Shown in pieces: positions 16,999 through 26,476 of a stretch of 64,000 nt of DNA. The DNA lies in assembly GCA_038225955.1 (NCBI GenBank), contig JBBRQV010000001.1, forward strand, positions 22,360 to 86,359. Reading direction: 5' to 3'. The notes beneath the pieces are model-generated. The model saw only the letters and a program-made list of their open reading frames with translations. It was not told where the DNA came from and ran no database searches. This DNA comes from JAFDZO01 sp038225955. GTDB taxonomy: Bacteria > Bacteroidota > Ignavibacteria > Tepidaquicellales > Tepidaquicellaceae. The position numbers and the translations under genes are program-made. The first letter of the stretch is position 1; every line of letters begins with the position of its first letter.

Positions 16999-18862
16999 TA
17001 AAAGCGTCTCCCCGTAAACTATTAACAATTGGAGTACCGTTTTTAATATCTCCGTATAAGTTTTCTAAATTCAATTGAAATTTAATTTTTTCGTTTTCAA
17101 TTCTTATAATACCTTGCTCTACGGGAAACTTTGTGTAATTATCTATATCGCCTAAATTCCCAATAAACCTACCAAAATCAAAATCTGCAATTTCTTTATT
17201 ATTTAAAATTATTTTCATTATACATGAGTTTTCCTCTATTTGAAATTTAATTCTATCGCTATCCTGTAAAGAAATAACAGAGGTGTCTGCATTTATATTT
17301 TTATTAATAATTGAAACCGGAATTAAATAATTAAAACCTTTTAAATCAATAATTTTGCTTTTCTCAAAATCACAATTGAAATATCTGTTAAATTGCTCGC
17401 CAGGATTTGATTCCCTGTAGTAAGATTTATATTTTAATCCCATCAATTTCATCACTGCAGTTGATTGCTCAAATCTGCTTTTTGTAATAATTGTATCTAA
17501 CTTCACGTCAAACCATTTCTGAATAGAACTCATTTCATTTCTCTCAGCAAGAAAATCCATGACTGAACTTATGTTTCCAACAACTGAATCACTTATATTT
17601 GAACGAATTTCTGGTATAGGTGAAGGAACTCCATCGTCTCTTGGAATATATTTATCAACTACGACTACAATCTTTTCTTTTTGTAAAATTTTATTCTCAG
17701 TTAATATTTTTTCCAATCTGTTCATCTGACTTCTTTGGGAAACAGAAAATGCTCCCCATGGACCGAACGACGTTGCAAAGCAAAGCAAACAAAGTGTTAT
17801 AGGAATTATTTTTATATTTTTTGTATTACTGATTAAAAAATACAGGGCAATAAACGAAAGCCAGAATGCAAGAACAAAAACAAAATACCTTTTCTCTGTT
17901 ATTCCGTACGCAAACAATCGTGTAAGAATAGCTATGAACAACAAAACTATTAAGGGAAGCAGCGCTATATAAAATGATTTCGAAAAAACTTTTATCCATT
18001 TATTCTCTTCATAGTTTCTTATCGGATAAATCAAAAGAAGTGAAAAAATTCCGGCTATAGAAAAGCATAGTATCAGATATGAAACCCACCCCACAGGTAA
18101 ATTCCACTGTATAATTATCTTACCCATGTACATGTATAGTATTACAAGATATGTTGTTACAAGCGGGAGCAGAACGAATTGTGTAAATATTTTTAAACTC
18201 TTGGGGTAAATTTCCTCTTCATAAAAACTATTCAGGTTTTCAGGAATACCGGCAAGAAAGAACCAGGTATTGAAAACTCCGAGTATAAAGAAAAATAACT
18301 GCGGGTAAATTTTCCCGTTTATATGAGCGTTAAATAATTCATTAAAGGAAAGTATTGCAACACATAACCCGGCATATAAAACTCCCGAAAACAATACAGA
18401 AGTAAGGATGCGGAGAAAGAATAATTTATTGAACCGCCAGAAAGCATCTATGTTTTGCTGATGCTCTGCATCCTTACTCATAAATGCAGTAAATGAAACA
18501 AGGAAATGAAATCCCAAAGCAAAAAGTATAAAGCGGGTTATATCAACGACACTTAAATCCTTAGGCAGCCAGAAATAATATGCGATAAGAAAAAGAACTC
18601 CAATTCCCTGCGTAATATAATTTTTAATAGGCTCAAGCTTGAATATTTCGTTGCGCATAGTAAGCGAGAGCAGAAACGAAATTCCCAGGCCGCAGCACAT
18701 AACAGTATTATACAAAAACTGATAATCTTTGGAGCCAGCTTCAATATCGATAACATAAATCATTATAAATGCTCCGAGCATTGAAGCTAATATTACAAAC
18801 GGAAATCTTTGCAGTGTTTCCATTGCTTCTTCATAAAGCTTTGTAAGGGATGGGATTTTCAT
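16985..18862 (-). CDS. DUF4153-family multipass membrane protein
   Basis: A 625-residue integral membrane protein with about ten or more hydrophobic helices in residues 20-385 (for example FVILASMLGAFIMIYVI, LLPLVTTYLVILYMYMG, YVFVLAFWLSFIALYFLI), followed by a soluble C-terminal half. The FNELFNAH and FGPWGAFSVSQRSQMNRLE segments match the DUF4153 family, which is common in Bacteroidota but has no known biochemical role. A CTTTGT(gat)ACAAAG palindrome about 90 bp upstream may be its operator. Its 3' end overlaps trhO by 14 bp on the opposite strand. Confidence 0.87.
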   Translation of the reverse strand: MKIPSLTKLYEEAMETLQRFPFVILASMLGAFIMIYVIDIEAGSKDYQFLYNTVMCCGLGISFLLSLTMRNEIFKLEPIKNYITQGIGVLFLIAYYFWLPKDLSVVDITRFILFALGFHFLVSFTAFMSKDAEHQQNIDAFWRFNKLFFLRILTSVLFSGVLYAGLCVAILSFNELFNAHINGKIYPQLFFFILGVFNTWFFLAGIPENLNSFYEEEIYPKSLKIFTQFVLLPLVTTYLVILYMYMGKIIIQWNLPVGWVSYLILCFSIAGIFSLLLIYPIRNYEENKWIKVFSKSFYIALLPLIVLLFIAILTRLFAYGITEKRYFVFVLAFWLSFIALYFLISNTKNIKIIPITLCLLCFATSFGPWGAFSVSQRSQMNRLEKILTENKILQKEKIVVVVDKYIPRDDGVPSPIPEIRSNISDSVVGNISSVMDFLAERNEMSSIQKWFDVKLDTIITKSRFEQSTAVMKLMGLKYKSYYRESNPGEQFNRYFNCDFEKSKIIDLKGFNYLIPVSIINKNINADTSVISLQDSDRIKFQIEENSCIMKIILNNKEIADFDFGRFIGNLGDIDNYTKFPVEQGIIRIENEKIKFQLNLENLYGDIKNGTPIVNSLRGDAFIKLK

Positions 18863-18950
18863 ATTAAATTTATACTTGCTGGATTATACTCTGATTTTAC
18901 AAAATTGTCTTTTAAACTTTACCACATTTATACAAATTTTAATGTTACAA

Positions 18951-18978
18951 AAAGTACTTTGTGATACAAAGCTACCTT
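18951..18978. promoter_or_regulatory. Palindromic operator-like site upstream of the DUF4153 gene
   Basis: A perfect CTTTGT-gat-ACAAAG core extended by AAAGTA on the left and CTACCTT on the right. It resembles AAAGTACTTTGT-type sites seen before PadR-regulated membrane-protein genes in Bacteroidota (recollection). No PadR gene lies in the window. Confidence 0.45.
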
Positions 18979-19081
18979 AAGAATTAACGTAAATCAAGAT
19001 AATATGTTTCAGCCCAGCACTTATGAAAACTTTAGATTCATTCACTCCTTTTTTGGAGAAATTGTTTTCAATTTTATATTC

Positions 19082-20758
19082 TTATTGCTCTCTCCAATCA
19101 TATTTTTTTAGAACATCCCAAACTTCCTGTGATTTGATTCTTTTGGCCATAGTATAAAGGATTGAATATGGAGCTGAAACAGAAAAAAGACTGTCTTTAT
19201 TTCCTTTCATTATTTCATCGCAAAGATTTTTACAACGGAATATATGTTTATCAAGAAATTCTGCTTTCTTGATAATGAAAAAATCTTCTTGCATTTGAAA
19301 AGCCAATGCAACACTATTAAATAAGTTCAAATCTATAGCAATATTTCTTGTTTTAAGCATTCTATTGATTTTCCCTTTTATGTTTTCAACGTACTCCAAG
19401 TCAGGTTCACTTTCCTTAAGAAAAATTGTATAAAGATAAGTGATATAAATGTTGCACAAAATATGAGGGGAAATATTCTCTTTCATATTAAGCATAATGT
19501 TAGCGAGCACTTTTTGGAAATCATCTAGTGTAGATGTTTCAGGCGCAACAAATAAAGGCATCAACTCATTTGTATTTTCAAACTTCAGAATTTTCCCAAA
19601 AATTTTTTCGTTTTCTATCTGATAATATGTAAGCATAGTGAAAGATTTATTCCCCGACATTACCGCATTTGCCAAAGCATGTTTCATCAAACTGTCCGTA
19701 TTTCTAATTTCGTCGCTATATGACATAATATGTACATAATATTTAATCATCATAAAGGTTTGGGAACTGTACATAGAAGCATCTGTGCAAATTTCATAAC
19801 ACTCTTTTATTTTCCGCTCTGCCTCTGCGCGTTTTCCTTTATTTCCGTTAAATTCTATTAATATGAGATAGGATTTTGCAAGCGCAACAGTATGATGTTT
19901 TCCTTCTTTCTCGGCTTTACTAATAATTTCAACACAAAGTTTTTGAAGCTTATCATAATTATTTAATCTGAACAGAATAAGTGCAATAAAAAGCGGAATA
20001 CCGTACCTGTGAAACTCGTTATCATATTCCTTTACTATTTCGTAAGCAGCATACAGATTATTAAGCGCAGAATTATAATTTTTATCACTTATTAATTTGA
20101 ATATATGTTTGTATGCACGTGTAAGAAATATTTTTATATTCAGAATTGCTTCCTCTGCCTCTGAGAGTTTATACTTGTTTTTTGATTTATAAAATATTTC
20201 AAGCTTATTAAAGAAACTCAGAAACTGCGAATAGTTTCTTTGAATATAATAATAATTGGCAAGTGCCTCTGTGCTCTCAAATTCGTAGAGAAATAGCTGA
20301 GATTGATTCAGATTAAAATTCTTCATTAATTCTTTTTTGTCTTTATCTATCTGGCTAAGAAAGTTAAGATGAAATGTTTTCATCTCTTTTTTCATACCTA
20401 TCGCATTCATCTTTCTTGCTTTCACAAAATCAAATTCCAGATCACTTCCGTTAAAATTTTCTTTAAGCGATTTTTCTATTTCTTCCCAACCAAAAACAAA
20501 TTTTCTGTAATCTGCTAAAAGACGCGACTTCAATGTATCAAGCTCACCGTTTTTAATTTGCATTTCTTTACATATAGCATCTGCATCCCAATCGTTAATT
20601 CTATCGGAATCAATTAATCTATAAATAATTTTTAAAAGCTGAACGTTCTTTTGGCCGGATGCATTTTTTCTGCTGAGAAGTTTATTGAGATATGCTTCCC
20701 TCTTTTGGGAGTCAATAACGGAGAATTCGAGAAGATAGTTTAAAGAAGCTTTATTCAT
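19082..20758 (-). CDS. Large helical hypothetical protein with TPR-like repeats
   Basis: A 558-residue cytoplasmic protein without signal or membrane segment. Nearly all of it is predicted helical, with amphipathic pairs such as ALANYYYIQRNYSQFLSFFN, NLYAAYEIVKEY and VALAKSYLILIEFNGNKGKR spaced about 35-40 residues apart, like tetratricopeptide repeats. The C-terminal end is MAKRIKSQEVWDVLKKYDW. No catalytic motif is visible. Similar lone proteins are frequent in Ignavibacteria and Bacteroidota, but I cannot name a family. It is divergent from asnS, sharing a promoter region of about 160 bp. Confidence 0.7.
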   Translation of the reverse strand: MNKASLNYLLEFSVIDSQKREAYLNKLLSRKNASGQKNVQLLKIIYRLIDSDRINDWDADAICKEMQIKNGELDTLKSRLLADYRKFVFGWEEIEKSLKENFNGSDLEFDFVKARKMNAIGMKKEMKTFHLNFLSQIDKDKKELMKNFNLNQSQLFLYEFESTEALANYYYIQRNYSQFLSFFNKLEIFYKSKNKYKLSEAEEAILNIKIFLTRAYKHIFKLISDKNYNSALNNLYAAYEIVKEYDNEFHRYGIPLFIALILFRLNNYDKLQKLCVEIISKAEKEGKHHTVALAKSYLILIEFNGNKGKRAEAERKIKECYEICTDASMYSSQTFMMIKYYVHIMSYSDEIRNTDSLMKHALANAVMSGNKSFTMLTYYQIENEKIFGKILKFENTNELMPLFVAPETSTLDDFQKVLANIMLNMKENISPHILCNIYITYLYTIFLKESEPDLEYVENIKGKINRMLKTRNIAIDLNLFNSVALAFQMQEDFFIIKKAEFLDKHIFRCKNLCDEIMKGNKDSLFSVSAPYSILYTMAKRIKSQEVWDVLKKYDWREQ

Positions 20759-20916
20759 TTGGGGTTATATCTTTACAACTAATAGTTTCTCAATATAGGA
20801 AGTATTTCCGAAATAATCGTTTTAAATAATCGGGTTTTTATAGATTTTCTAATCCATTTAATTAAACCTCTATATTCGTTAATTTTACCCATTAAATTTA
20901 ATTCAATCTCACTATA

Positions 20917-22263
20917 ATGGAAGCAAAGGAAAGAGTATATATAAATAAAATATCGGAACACGTAGATAAAGAAGTCACGATAAAAGGCTGGCTCTTCAAT
21001 ATCCGCTCATCAGGGAAATTAATGTTTCCTGAATTGAGAGACGGCTCAGGATTAATACAAGGTGTTGTTTCAAAAAAAGAAGTTTCTGAAAAAGTATGGG
21101 AGGATTTTTCCAAGCTTACTCAGGAATCTTCTGTCATCGTAAAAGGAAAAGTTTCCAAGCATCCTAAGAAAGAAAATGTTTACGAGCTTCAGGTTACTGA
21201 TTTAGAAATAATTCAGATTGCCGAAGAGTATCCTATAACTCCTAAAGAGCACGGCGTAGATTTTCTTATGGATAGAAGGCATCTATGGCTGCGTTCAACA
21301 AGGCAGACTGCAATTCTTCGCGTAAGAAATGAAATCGTGCAATCAATCAGAGATTATTTTTATAATAACGGTTTTGTTTTATTTGATACTCCTATCTTCA
21401 CTCCTAACTCTGTTGAAGGAACTTCAACTTTATTCTCAACTGACTACTTTGATTTAGGCAAAGCGTATTTATCACAATCGGGACAGTTATATGCAGAGTC
21501 CGGCGCAATGGCATTGGGAAAAGTTTATACCTTCGGTCCGACTTTCAGAGCAGAAAACTCAATGACAAGAAGACATATAACTGAATTCTGGATGATGGAA
21601 CCTGAGATGGCATTCTATGATATTGATGATGATATGGATTTAATAGAAGACTTCTTAGAGTCTGTTGTGCAAAGAGTTATTAAAAACTGCAAAGCAGACT
21701 TGGAAACACTTGAGAGAGATATTACAAAACTTGAGAATGTAAAGAAACCTTTCCCGCGTGTAACATACGATGAAGCAGTGGAAATTTTAATTAAGAAAGA
21801 TATTCCTCTTATAAGAAAAACTGCTAACGGCGAAGAGCATATAAGACCGTTCCCATGGGGAGAAGATTTTGGCGCGCCTCATGAAGAAGCAATTGTTGAG
21901 GACTACGATAAACCTGTAATGGTTCACAGATGGCCGTCAGAGGCCAAGGCATTCTATATGAAACGCGACCCTAACAATCCGAAAATCTGCTACGGCGTTG
22001 ATGTGCTTGCTCCGGAAGGATTCGGTGAAATTATTGGCGGCTCACAGAGAGAAGATAACTTACAGCTTCTTGAAGAAAGAATGAAAGAGCATCAGTTGAA
22101 TGCAGAGGATTACCAATGGTATTTAGATTTACGCAGATACGGCAGCGTTCCCCACTCAGGTTTCGGTATGGGACTTGAAAGAATGGTCAGTTGGATTTGC
22201 AATCTTGAACACATACGCGAAGCTATTCCTTTTGCAAGAAGGCCGAACCGAATTCGTCCGTAA
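20917..22263 (+). CDS. asnS: Asparaginyl-tRNA synthetase
   Basis: A 448-residue class IIb aminoacyl-tRNA synthetase. The N-terminal OB-fold anticodon-binding domain (VTIKGWLFNIRSSGKLMF) is followed by the catalytic core. Class II motifs include RHLWLRSTRQ, motif 2 FGPTFRAENSMTRRHITEFW and motif 3 GFGMGLERMVSWI. It ends with the AIPFARRPNRIRP tail characteristic of the AsnRS subgroup rather than AspRS. It charges tRNA-Asn directly. It leads a gene run with the 22279, 22965 and 23454 genes, whose gaps are 15 bp, -4 bp and 6 bp. Confidence 0.95.
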   Translation: MEAKERVYINKISEHVDKEVTIKGWLFNIRSSGKLMFPELRDGSGLIQGVVSKKEVSEKVWEDFSKLTQESSVIVKGKVSKHPKKENVYELQVTDLEIIQIAEEYPITPKEHGVDFLMDRRHLWLRSTRQTAILRVRNEIVQSIRDYFYNNGFVLFDTPIFTPNSVEGTSTLFSTDYFDLGKAYLSQSGQLYAESGAMALGKVYTFGPTFRAENSMTRRHITEFWMMEPEMAFYDIDDDMDLIEDFLESVVQRVIKNCKADLETLERDITKLENVKKPFPRVTYDEAVEILIKKDIPLIRKTANGEEHIRPFPWGEDFGAPHEEAIVEDYDKPVMVHRWPSEAKAFYMKRDPNNPKICYGVDVLAPEGFGEIIGGSQREDNLQLLEERMKEHQLNAEDYQWYLDLRRYGSVPHSGFGMGLERMVSWICNLEHIREAIPFARRPNRIRP

Positions 22264-22278
22264 ATTTTAATTATCAAC

Positions 22279-22968
22279 ATGGCAGGTGACTATGTTTTTT
22301 TATTATGTATTTTTGCATCGGTGCTGATAGGACTCGCTGTTTATTATTACAAAGATGTTTATAAAAGAAGATTGTTAACTAATCAGCTTTTACAAATTCC
22401 CGGTTCAGAGAAAAAATACGAGTATAAACATTTACCTGAGAAATACACTAACTACGAATTAAAGGGTTACATAAAGAATTATGAGTGGAAACTGCAGGAG
22501 ATGTTCAACAGGGAAAACGACAGATATACTTCGAATAAGAATCATGACTACATAAAATTTTCTGCCGACTTAGATAAAAATCAGCATACGATTTTTATTC
22601 ACAAGAAAAATGATGTTGTTACAAAGCCCGGACTTTTTGACCATATACAAAAAGTTTTTTTTGATGGGAAGATTCAAAACAAAGATGTTGATGCGCAGGT
22701 GAAGGAAATGAACATTGTTCCATTTGGTAATACCGGGGAATTTATAAAGAATTTTTACGTTTTTGCTAAAAACAAGAACTCGGTAAAAAGAGTTTTAACT
22801 GAGTTAGTTGAAGATATAATTGTTCACGATTTTCAGTGGTGCAAAGAAGATTCTTTTAAAGTAATAATTTTAAAAGATAAGCTTATAATAAAGACACACA
22901 CTTCGATTAACTCGGGAGAGATAAAATCAATAATCCGCTTAGGCGAAAGACTGCTTGAATATTTATGA
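22279..22968 (+). CDS. Hypothetical single-pass membrane protein
   Basis: A 229-residue protein with one N-terminal membrane helix (VFLLCIFASVLIGLAVYYY) and a mixed, charged soluble domain. That domain includes FVFAKNKNSVKRVLTELVED-like and KVIILKDKLIIKTHTS segments of alternating strand and helix. I do not recognise the family. Its stop overlaps the start of the YacP-like gene by 4 bp (ATGA), so the two are translationally coupled. Confidence 0.75.
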   Translation: MAGDYVFLLCIFASVLIGLAVYYYKDVYKRRLLTNQLLQIPGSEKKYEYKHLPEKYTNYELKGYIKNYEWKLQEMFNRENDRYTSNKNHDYIKFSADLDKNQHTIFIHKKNDVVTKPGLFDHIQKVFFDGKIQNKDVDAQVKEMNIVPFGNTGEFIKNFYVFAKNKNSVKRVLTELVEDIIVHDFQWCKEDSFKVIILKDKLIIKTHTSINSGEIKSIIRLGERLLEYL

Positions 22969-23447
22969 ATACAATAATAATAGATGGGAATAATCTACTG
23001 CATAAAATTCCTTCGTTTAAAAAAAGTTTTACTGTAAATCCCGATAACACGAGACGCTCTCTTGTTGAAGCGGTAAAGGTGCGGGTAAGAATTAAATCTA
23101 AAATAATTTTTGTGTTCGACGGACACAGCGATGACAAAATGCAAAATGTGATTTATTCAGGAAAACAAACTGCTGACACTGTAATAAGAAAATATATAGA
23201 GGATAATTACAATAAGGATTCTATCAAAGTAATCAGCTCTGATAATGAAATAACTTCTCTTGCCAAAGTTTGCGGATGCGAAATAAGCACATCAGAAAAA
23301 TTCTGGGAAGATATAAACGCTTCTAAATCATCACCAACAAAAGGAAAAAATATCAATCAGCTTTATAAATATGATGACGAGGAAAGAGAAAAGCCGACAG
23401 GAACAAGCAAGAAAGATTTTAACGAGTACTTAAAACATTTTACTTAG
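22965..23447 (+). CDS. YacP-like NYN-domain ribonuclease
   Basis: A 160-residue PIN/NYN-fold protein. Acidic catalytic residues are visible in IIIDGNNLLHK (N-terminus), IIFVFDGHSDDKM and VISSDNEITSLA, the order expected for the YacP/Rae1 group of ribosome-associated endoribonucleases. The C-terminal tail is basic and low-complexity (TKGKNINQLY, EKPTGTSKKDFNEYLK). RNA cleavage is likely; the target is unknown. It is coupled to the membrane protein upstream. Confidence 0.87.
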   Translation: MNTIIIDGNNLLHKIPSFKKSFTVNPDNTRRSLVEAVKVRVRIKSKIIFVFDGHSDDKMQNVIYSGKQTADTVIRKYIEDNYNKDSIKVISSDNEITSLAKVCGCEISTSEKFWEDINASKSSPTKGKNINQLYKYDDEEREKPTGTSKKDFNEYLKHFT

Positions 23448-23453
23448 TTTAAA

Positions 23454-23987
23454 ATGACATCAAACGAACTTCTTCACGAGTACATAAAAAATGAAGGGTT
23501 GCGAAAGCACTGTTACGCAGTAGAATCGTGCATGAGATTCTATGCAAAGAAGCTGAACGAAGACGAAGATAAATGGGCAGCAGCAGGATTGCTGCATGAT
23601 ATGGACTGGGAAATGTACCCTGATACTCATCCGAACACAGCAGTTCCGATTCTTGAACAAAACGGTTACGACAAAGAAACAATCGATGCAATTCTAGGAC
23701 ATGCTTATCCTGACAGGACAAATACACCGCGAGAAACCCCTCTTGCAAAATATCTTTTTGCATGTGATGAGATTACGGGATTTGTAACTGCATACTCTCT
23801 AATGAAACCGGATGGGATGAACAGCGTAGAAGCAAAGAGTATAATTAAGAAGATGAAGGATAAAGCTTTTGCGCGAAACGTAAGCAGAGATGATATAAAA
23901 CTCGGCGCAGAAGAAATAGGCATTTCTCTTGAGGAGCATATTACAAATGTAATTGAAGTTCTGAAAGGCGATGAAAGATTAAAATAA
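23454..23987 (+). CDS. HD-domain phosphohydrolase
   Basis: A 177-residue metal-dependent hydrolase. The HD signature is LLHDMDWEMYP (about residue 47), preceded by LRKHCYAVESCM (first His) and followed by ILGHAYPD and the downstream Asp in FACDEITGFVTAY. The pattern fits the small HDIG-type hydrolases. The C-terminus reads GISLEEHITNVIEVL. The substrate, a nucleotide or phosphate ester, is unknown. It is last in the asnS gene run, and a degenerate fragment resembling its 3' end lies at 25449. Confidence 0.9.
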   Translation: MTSNELLHEYIKNEGLRKHCYAVESCMRFYAKKLNEDEDKWAAAGLLHDMDWEMYPDTHPNTAVPILEQNGYDKETIDAILGHAYPDRTNTPRETPLAKYLFACDEITGFVTAYSLMKPDGMNSVEAKSIIKKMKDKAFARNVSRDDIKLGAEEIGISLEEHITNVIEVLKGDERLK

Positions 23988-24032
23988 AAAAGATTTCTTC
24001 TTATATTTTTCAAGAAAGAAGAAATCTTTTTT
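23986..24032. terminator. Bidirectional terminator
   Basis: A 17-bp stem beginning AAAAAAGATTTCTTCTT, with a loop of about 13 nt. It separates the HD gene from the convergent T9SS gene. Confidence 0.92.
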
Positions 24033-24056
24033 ATTTACATAGGAAACTTTCAAAAT

Positions 24057-25307
24057 TTATTTTATAAGCACCATCTTCTTTTTATCTGCAAAGTTTTCTG
24101 TAATAAGTTCGTAAAAATAAATCCCGCTGGCTAAATTACTTCCGTTAAATTGCACCTGATAGCTTCCTGCCGTTAATTTTTCACTCACTAAGACCTCTAC
24201 TTCCTTTCCTAGCAAATTATAAATCACCAGTTTCGTATCTGATGTTTGAGAAATATCAAACTTGATTACAGTATTAGGATTAAAAGGATTTGGATAATTT
24301 TGCATTAAGGAAAATTTATCCGGAACCGACTGCGAGACAGGCTTAATGCCTATAGTTCCTCCCGTTAAAGTCCTGATTATTTTTGCAGAGTAGGTGCAGC
24401 AATAAACTGTATCGCGGTTTATTACAAACATATCAGAAATACCATCGGTGTTGCTCTGTGCTTGCGTAAACCAGTTTCCTCCGCCGTTTGTTGTTTTCAT
24501 AATTGGCCCGGCAGTCCACGTTGCATATCCGGTGGAAGGATTTGCAAATGAAATTTTTGTAAACCCCCTGGATGTATCTATATAATGCTGATACCAATTT
24601 TCTCCGCCATTATTTGTTTGCAGATATCCTCCATGCAAATCTAAAGCGAAGCCGGTTAAAGAATTTGCAAAAGTTATTGATACCAAAGGTGAAGGATGTA
24701 TAGATGCCTGTATATTCCAGTTAGCTCCGCCGTTTGTTGTATTTAAAATTACTCCATTGGATGTAGTAGCAAATCCGGAATTCACATTTAAAAAATGAAA
24801 GTCCGAGATACGGTCTCCTGGGTGAGGCTGAGGGCTCCAGTTCAAACCGCCATTTGTTGTTTTTAGAATCTGAGATTGATCTCTCCCATATCCTGTATTC
24901 TCATTTAAAAAATTAATACTGATAATACTGCCATCACTATTTACAGTAGTTCTTTGCCAGTTTACACCGCCATTAGTAGTTTTATAAATAAGTCCGCTGT
25001 TTCCGGGCACAGGATTTCCGGACATAAATCCGGTCTGCTCATTTATGAAATTTACCTTAATTAAATTTTCAGCAGTTGCGCTGAAAATTTCAGTCCAGTT
25101 AAAACCACCATCTGAAGTTTTTAGCAAAGCTGAATGTCCCCCAAACTGAATATACATTGCAAAACCGGTTTTTGCATTTACGAAGGATATGCTATAAAAA
25201 TTAATTTCAGGATTACTGTAAACTGTTACCCAGCCTGTCTGGCTGTATAAATTTGTGAGGGAAGTGGATAAGAACATGAGGGAAAGTAAAAAAATTACTT
25301 TCTTCAT
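24057..25307 (-). CDS. T9SS-secreted YCF48/BNR-type beta-propeller protein
   Basis: A 416-residue exported protein. After a signal peptide (VIFLLSLMFLSTSLTNLYS) come about seven repeats of 43-45 residues with SINFLNENTGYG-like and ILKTTNGGLNW-like motifs, the pattern of YCF48/photosystem II stability-type and BNR-like propellers. The last 80 residues form a type A T9SS sorting domain (LMQNYPNPFNPNTVIKFDIS ... KKMVLIK). It is likely released to or displayed on the surface. The ligand is unknown. Single gene bounded by a bidirectional terminator. Confidence 0.93.
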   Translation of the reverse strand: MKKVIFLLSLMFLSTSLTNLYSQTGWVTVYSNPEINFYSISFVNAKTGFAMYIQFGGHSALLKTSDGGFNWTEIFSATAENLIKVNFINEQTGFMSGNPVPGNSGLIYKTTNGGVNWQRTTVNSDGSIISINFLNENTGYGRDQSQILKTTNGGLNWSPQPHPGDRISDFHFLNVNSGFATTSNGVILNTTNGGANWNIQASIHPSPLVSITFANSLTGFALDLHGGYLQTNNGGENWYQHYIDTSRGFTKISFANPSTGYATWTAGPIMKTTNGGGNWFTQAQSNTDGISDMFVINRDTVYCCTYSAKIIRTLTGGTIGIKPVSQSVPDKFSLMQNYPNPFNPNTVIKFDISQTSDTKLVIYNLLGKEVEVLVSEKLTAGSYQVQFNGSNLASGIYFYELITENFADKKKMVLIK

Positions 25308-25448
25308 AACGAAATTTTAAAATATGTTTATGCAAATATCATTTAAGGAAATCTTAAATGACGTTTAATAGATGAGATGCACGTACAAAAATTCATAAAA
25401 ATATTTACAATTGCAACTACCAATATTTAAACACGTTAATATAAAATA

Positions 25449-25535
25449 GGAGTTCCTATTGCGGAGCATATTAAAAATGTAATGAGTATTTTTAATAAGT
25501 CACGCAAGAAAAGTTACAAAGAAAAATTAATTTAA
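25449..25535 (+). pseudogene. Fragment resembling the C-terminus of an HD-domain gene
   Basis: The open frame reads GVPIAEHIKNVMSIF, which aligns with GISLEEHITNVIEVL at the end of the HD protein at 23454-23987. At DNA level a 22-nt block (GGAGCATATTA, then AAATGTAAT) is shared with one mismatch. A stop codon sits just upstream of the alignable part (25437-25439), so only a remnant is left. It ends 3 bp before the ABC ATPase start. Confidence 0.4.
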
Positions 25536-25538
25536 ACG

Positions 25539-26465
25539 ATGGAAGTAATATCAACAAAGAATTTAAAGAAAGATTATCAGGCAGGCGGTTTCAGTAAAGA
25601 AAAAATTACTGCGCTGAAAAACTTTTCTTTCAATGTGAATCAGGGTGATATATTCGGACTGCTCGGACCAAACGGCGCAGGAAAAACAACACTGGTAAAA
25701 ATTCTTCTTGGGATTGTTTACCCGACCGAAGGAGAAGTTTCCATCTTCGGTGAAAGCATTAAGAACGAAAAATATAAAAATAAAATCGGCTACCTTCCCG
25801 AGAACCATAAATTTCCAAATTACTTATCAGGTGAACAGGTTTTGCATTACTTCGGAATGCTTAGCGGACTTACAAGCACTGAAGTTAAAAGCAGAAGCGA
25901 TGAGTATTTGAGAATTGTTGATATGGAAAAATGGAAGAAGACAAAAATAAAAAAGTATTCCAAAGGAATGATGCAAAGGCTTGGCATTGCGCAGGCAATG
26001 ATAAACGAACCTGAATTAATTTTCCTTGATGAACCCACTGACGGCGTTGACCCTATAGGCAGAAAAGAAATAAGAGATATTTTATTAGCATTGAAAGATA
26101 AAGGAAAAACAATTTTTCTGAACTCTCATTTATTAAGCGAGATAGAATTGATGTGCAATAAAGTTGCCATTCTTAATAAAGGCGAGCTGATAAAAGAAGG
26201 CACGATTGACGAAATAACATCAAGTGGAAATAATTATATGTTCACAACATCCGATTTATCCGACGATGTAATAAATATTTTATTAAGCCAGTATTTTGCA
26301 TCAGTGCACGGAAAGAATGAGTTCATTGTTAATACAGATTCAACTGAAAAGCTTAACAACATAATAGATATTTTACGAAAGAATAATATTTTAATCTTAA
26401 GCTTCTTTAAAGAGAAAAACTCTCTTGAAAATATGTTTATCAATTTAATCGGCAGTCAAAACTAA
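25539..26465 (+). CDS. ABC transporter ATP-binding protein (ABC-2 type)
   Basis: A 308-residue ATPase subunit. The Walker A motif is LLGPNGAGKTTL, the signature is YSKGMMQRLGIAQAM, Walker B is LIFLDEPTDGVD and the switch His is in LNSHLLSE. A C-terminal extension of about 90 residues is typical of ABC-2 exporters. It is followed after 11 bp by its permease and then by a lipoprotein, forming a three-gene operon. Substrate unknown. Confidence 0.95.
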   Translation: MEVISTKNLKKDYQAGGFSKEKITALKNFSFNVNQGDIFGLLGPNGAGKTTLVKILLGIVYPTEGEVSIFGESIKNEKYKNKIGYLPENHKFPNYLSGEQVLHYFGMLSGLTSTEVKSRSDEYLRIVDMEKWKKTKIKKYSKGMMQRLGIAQAMINEPELIFLDEPTDGVDPIGRKEIRDILLALKDKGKTIFLNSHLLSEIELMCNKVAILNKGELIKEGTIDEITSSGNNYMFTTSDLSDDVINILLSQYFASVHGKNEFIVNTDSTEKLNNIIDILRKNNILILSFFKEKNSLENMFINLIGSQN

Positions 26466-26476
26466 ATTTTAAGAAT

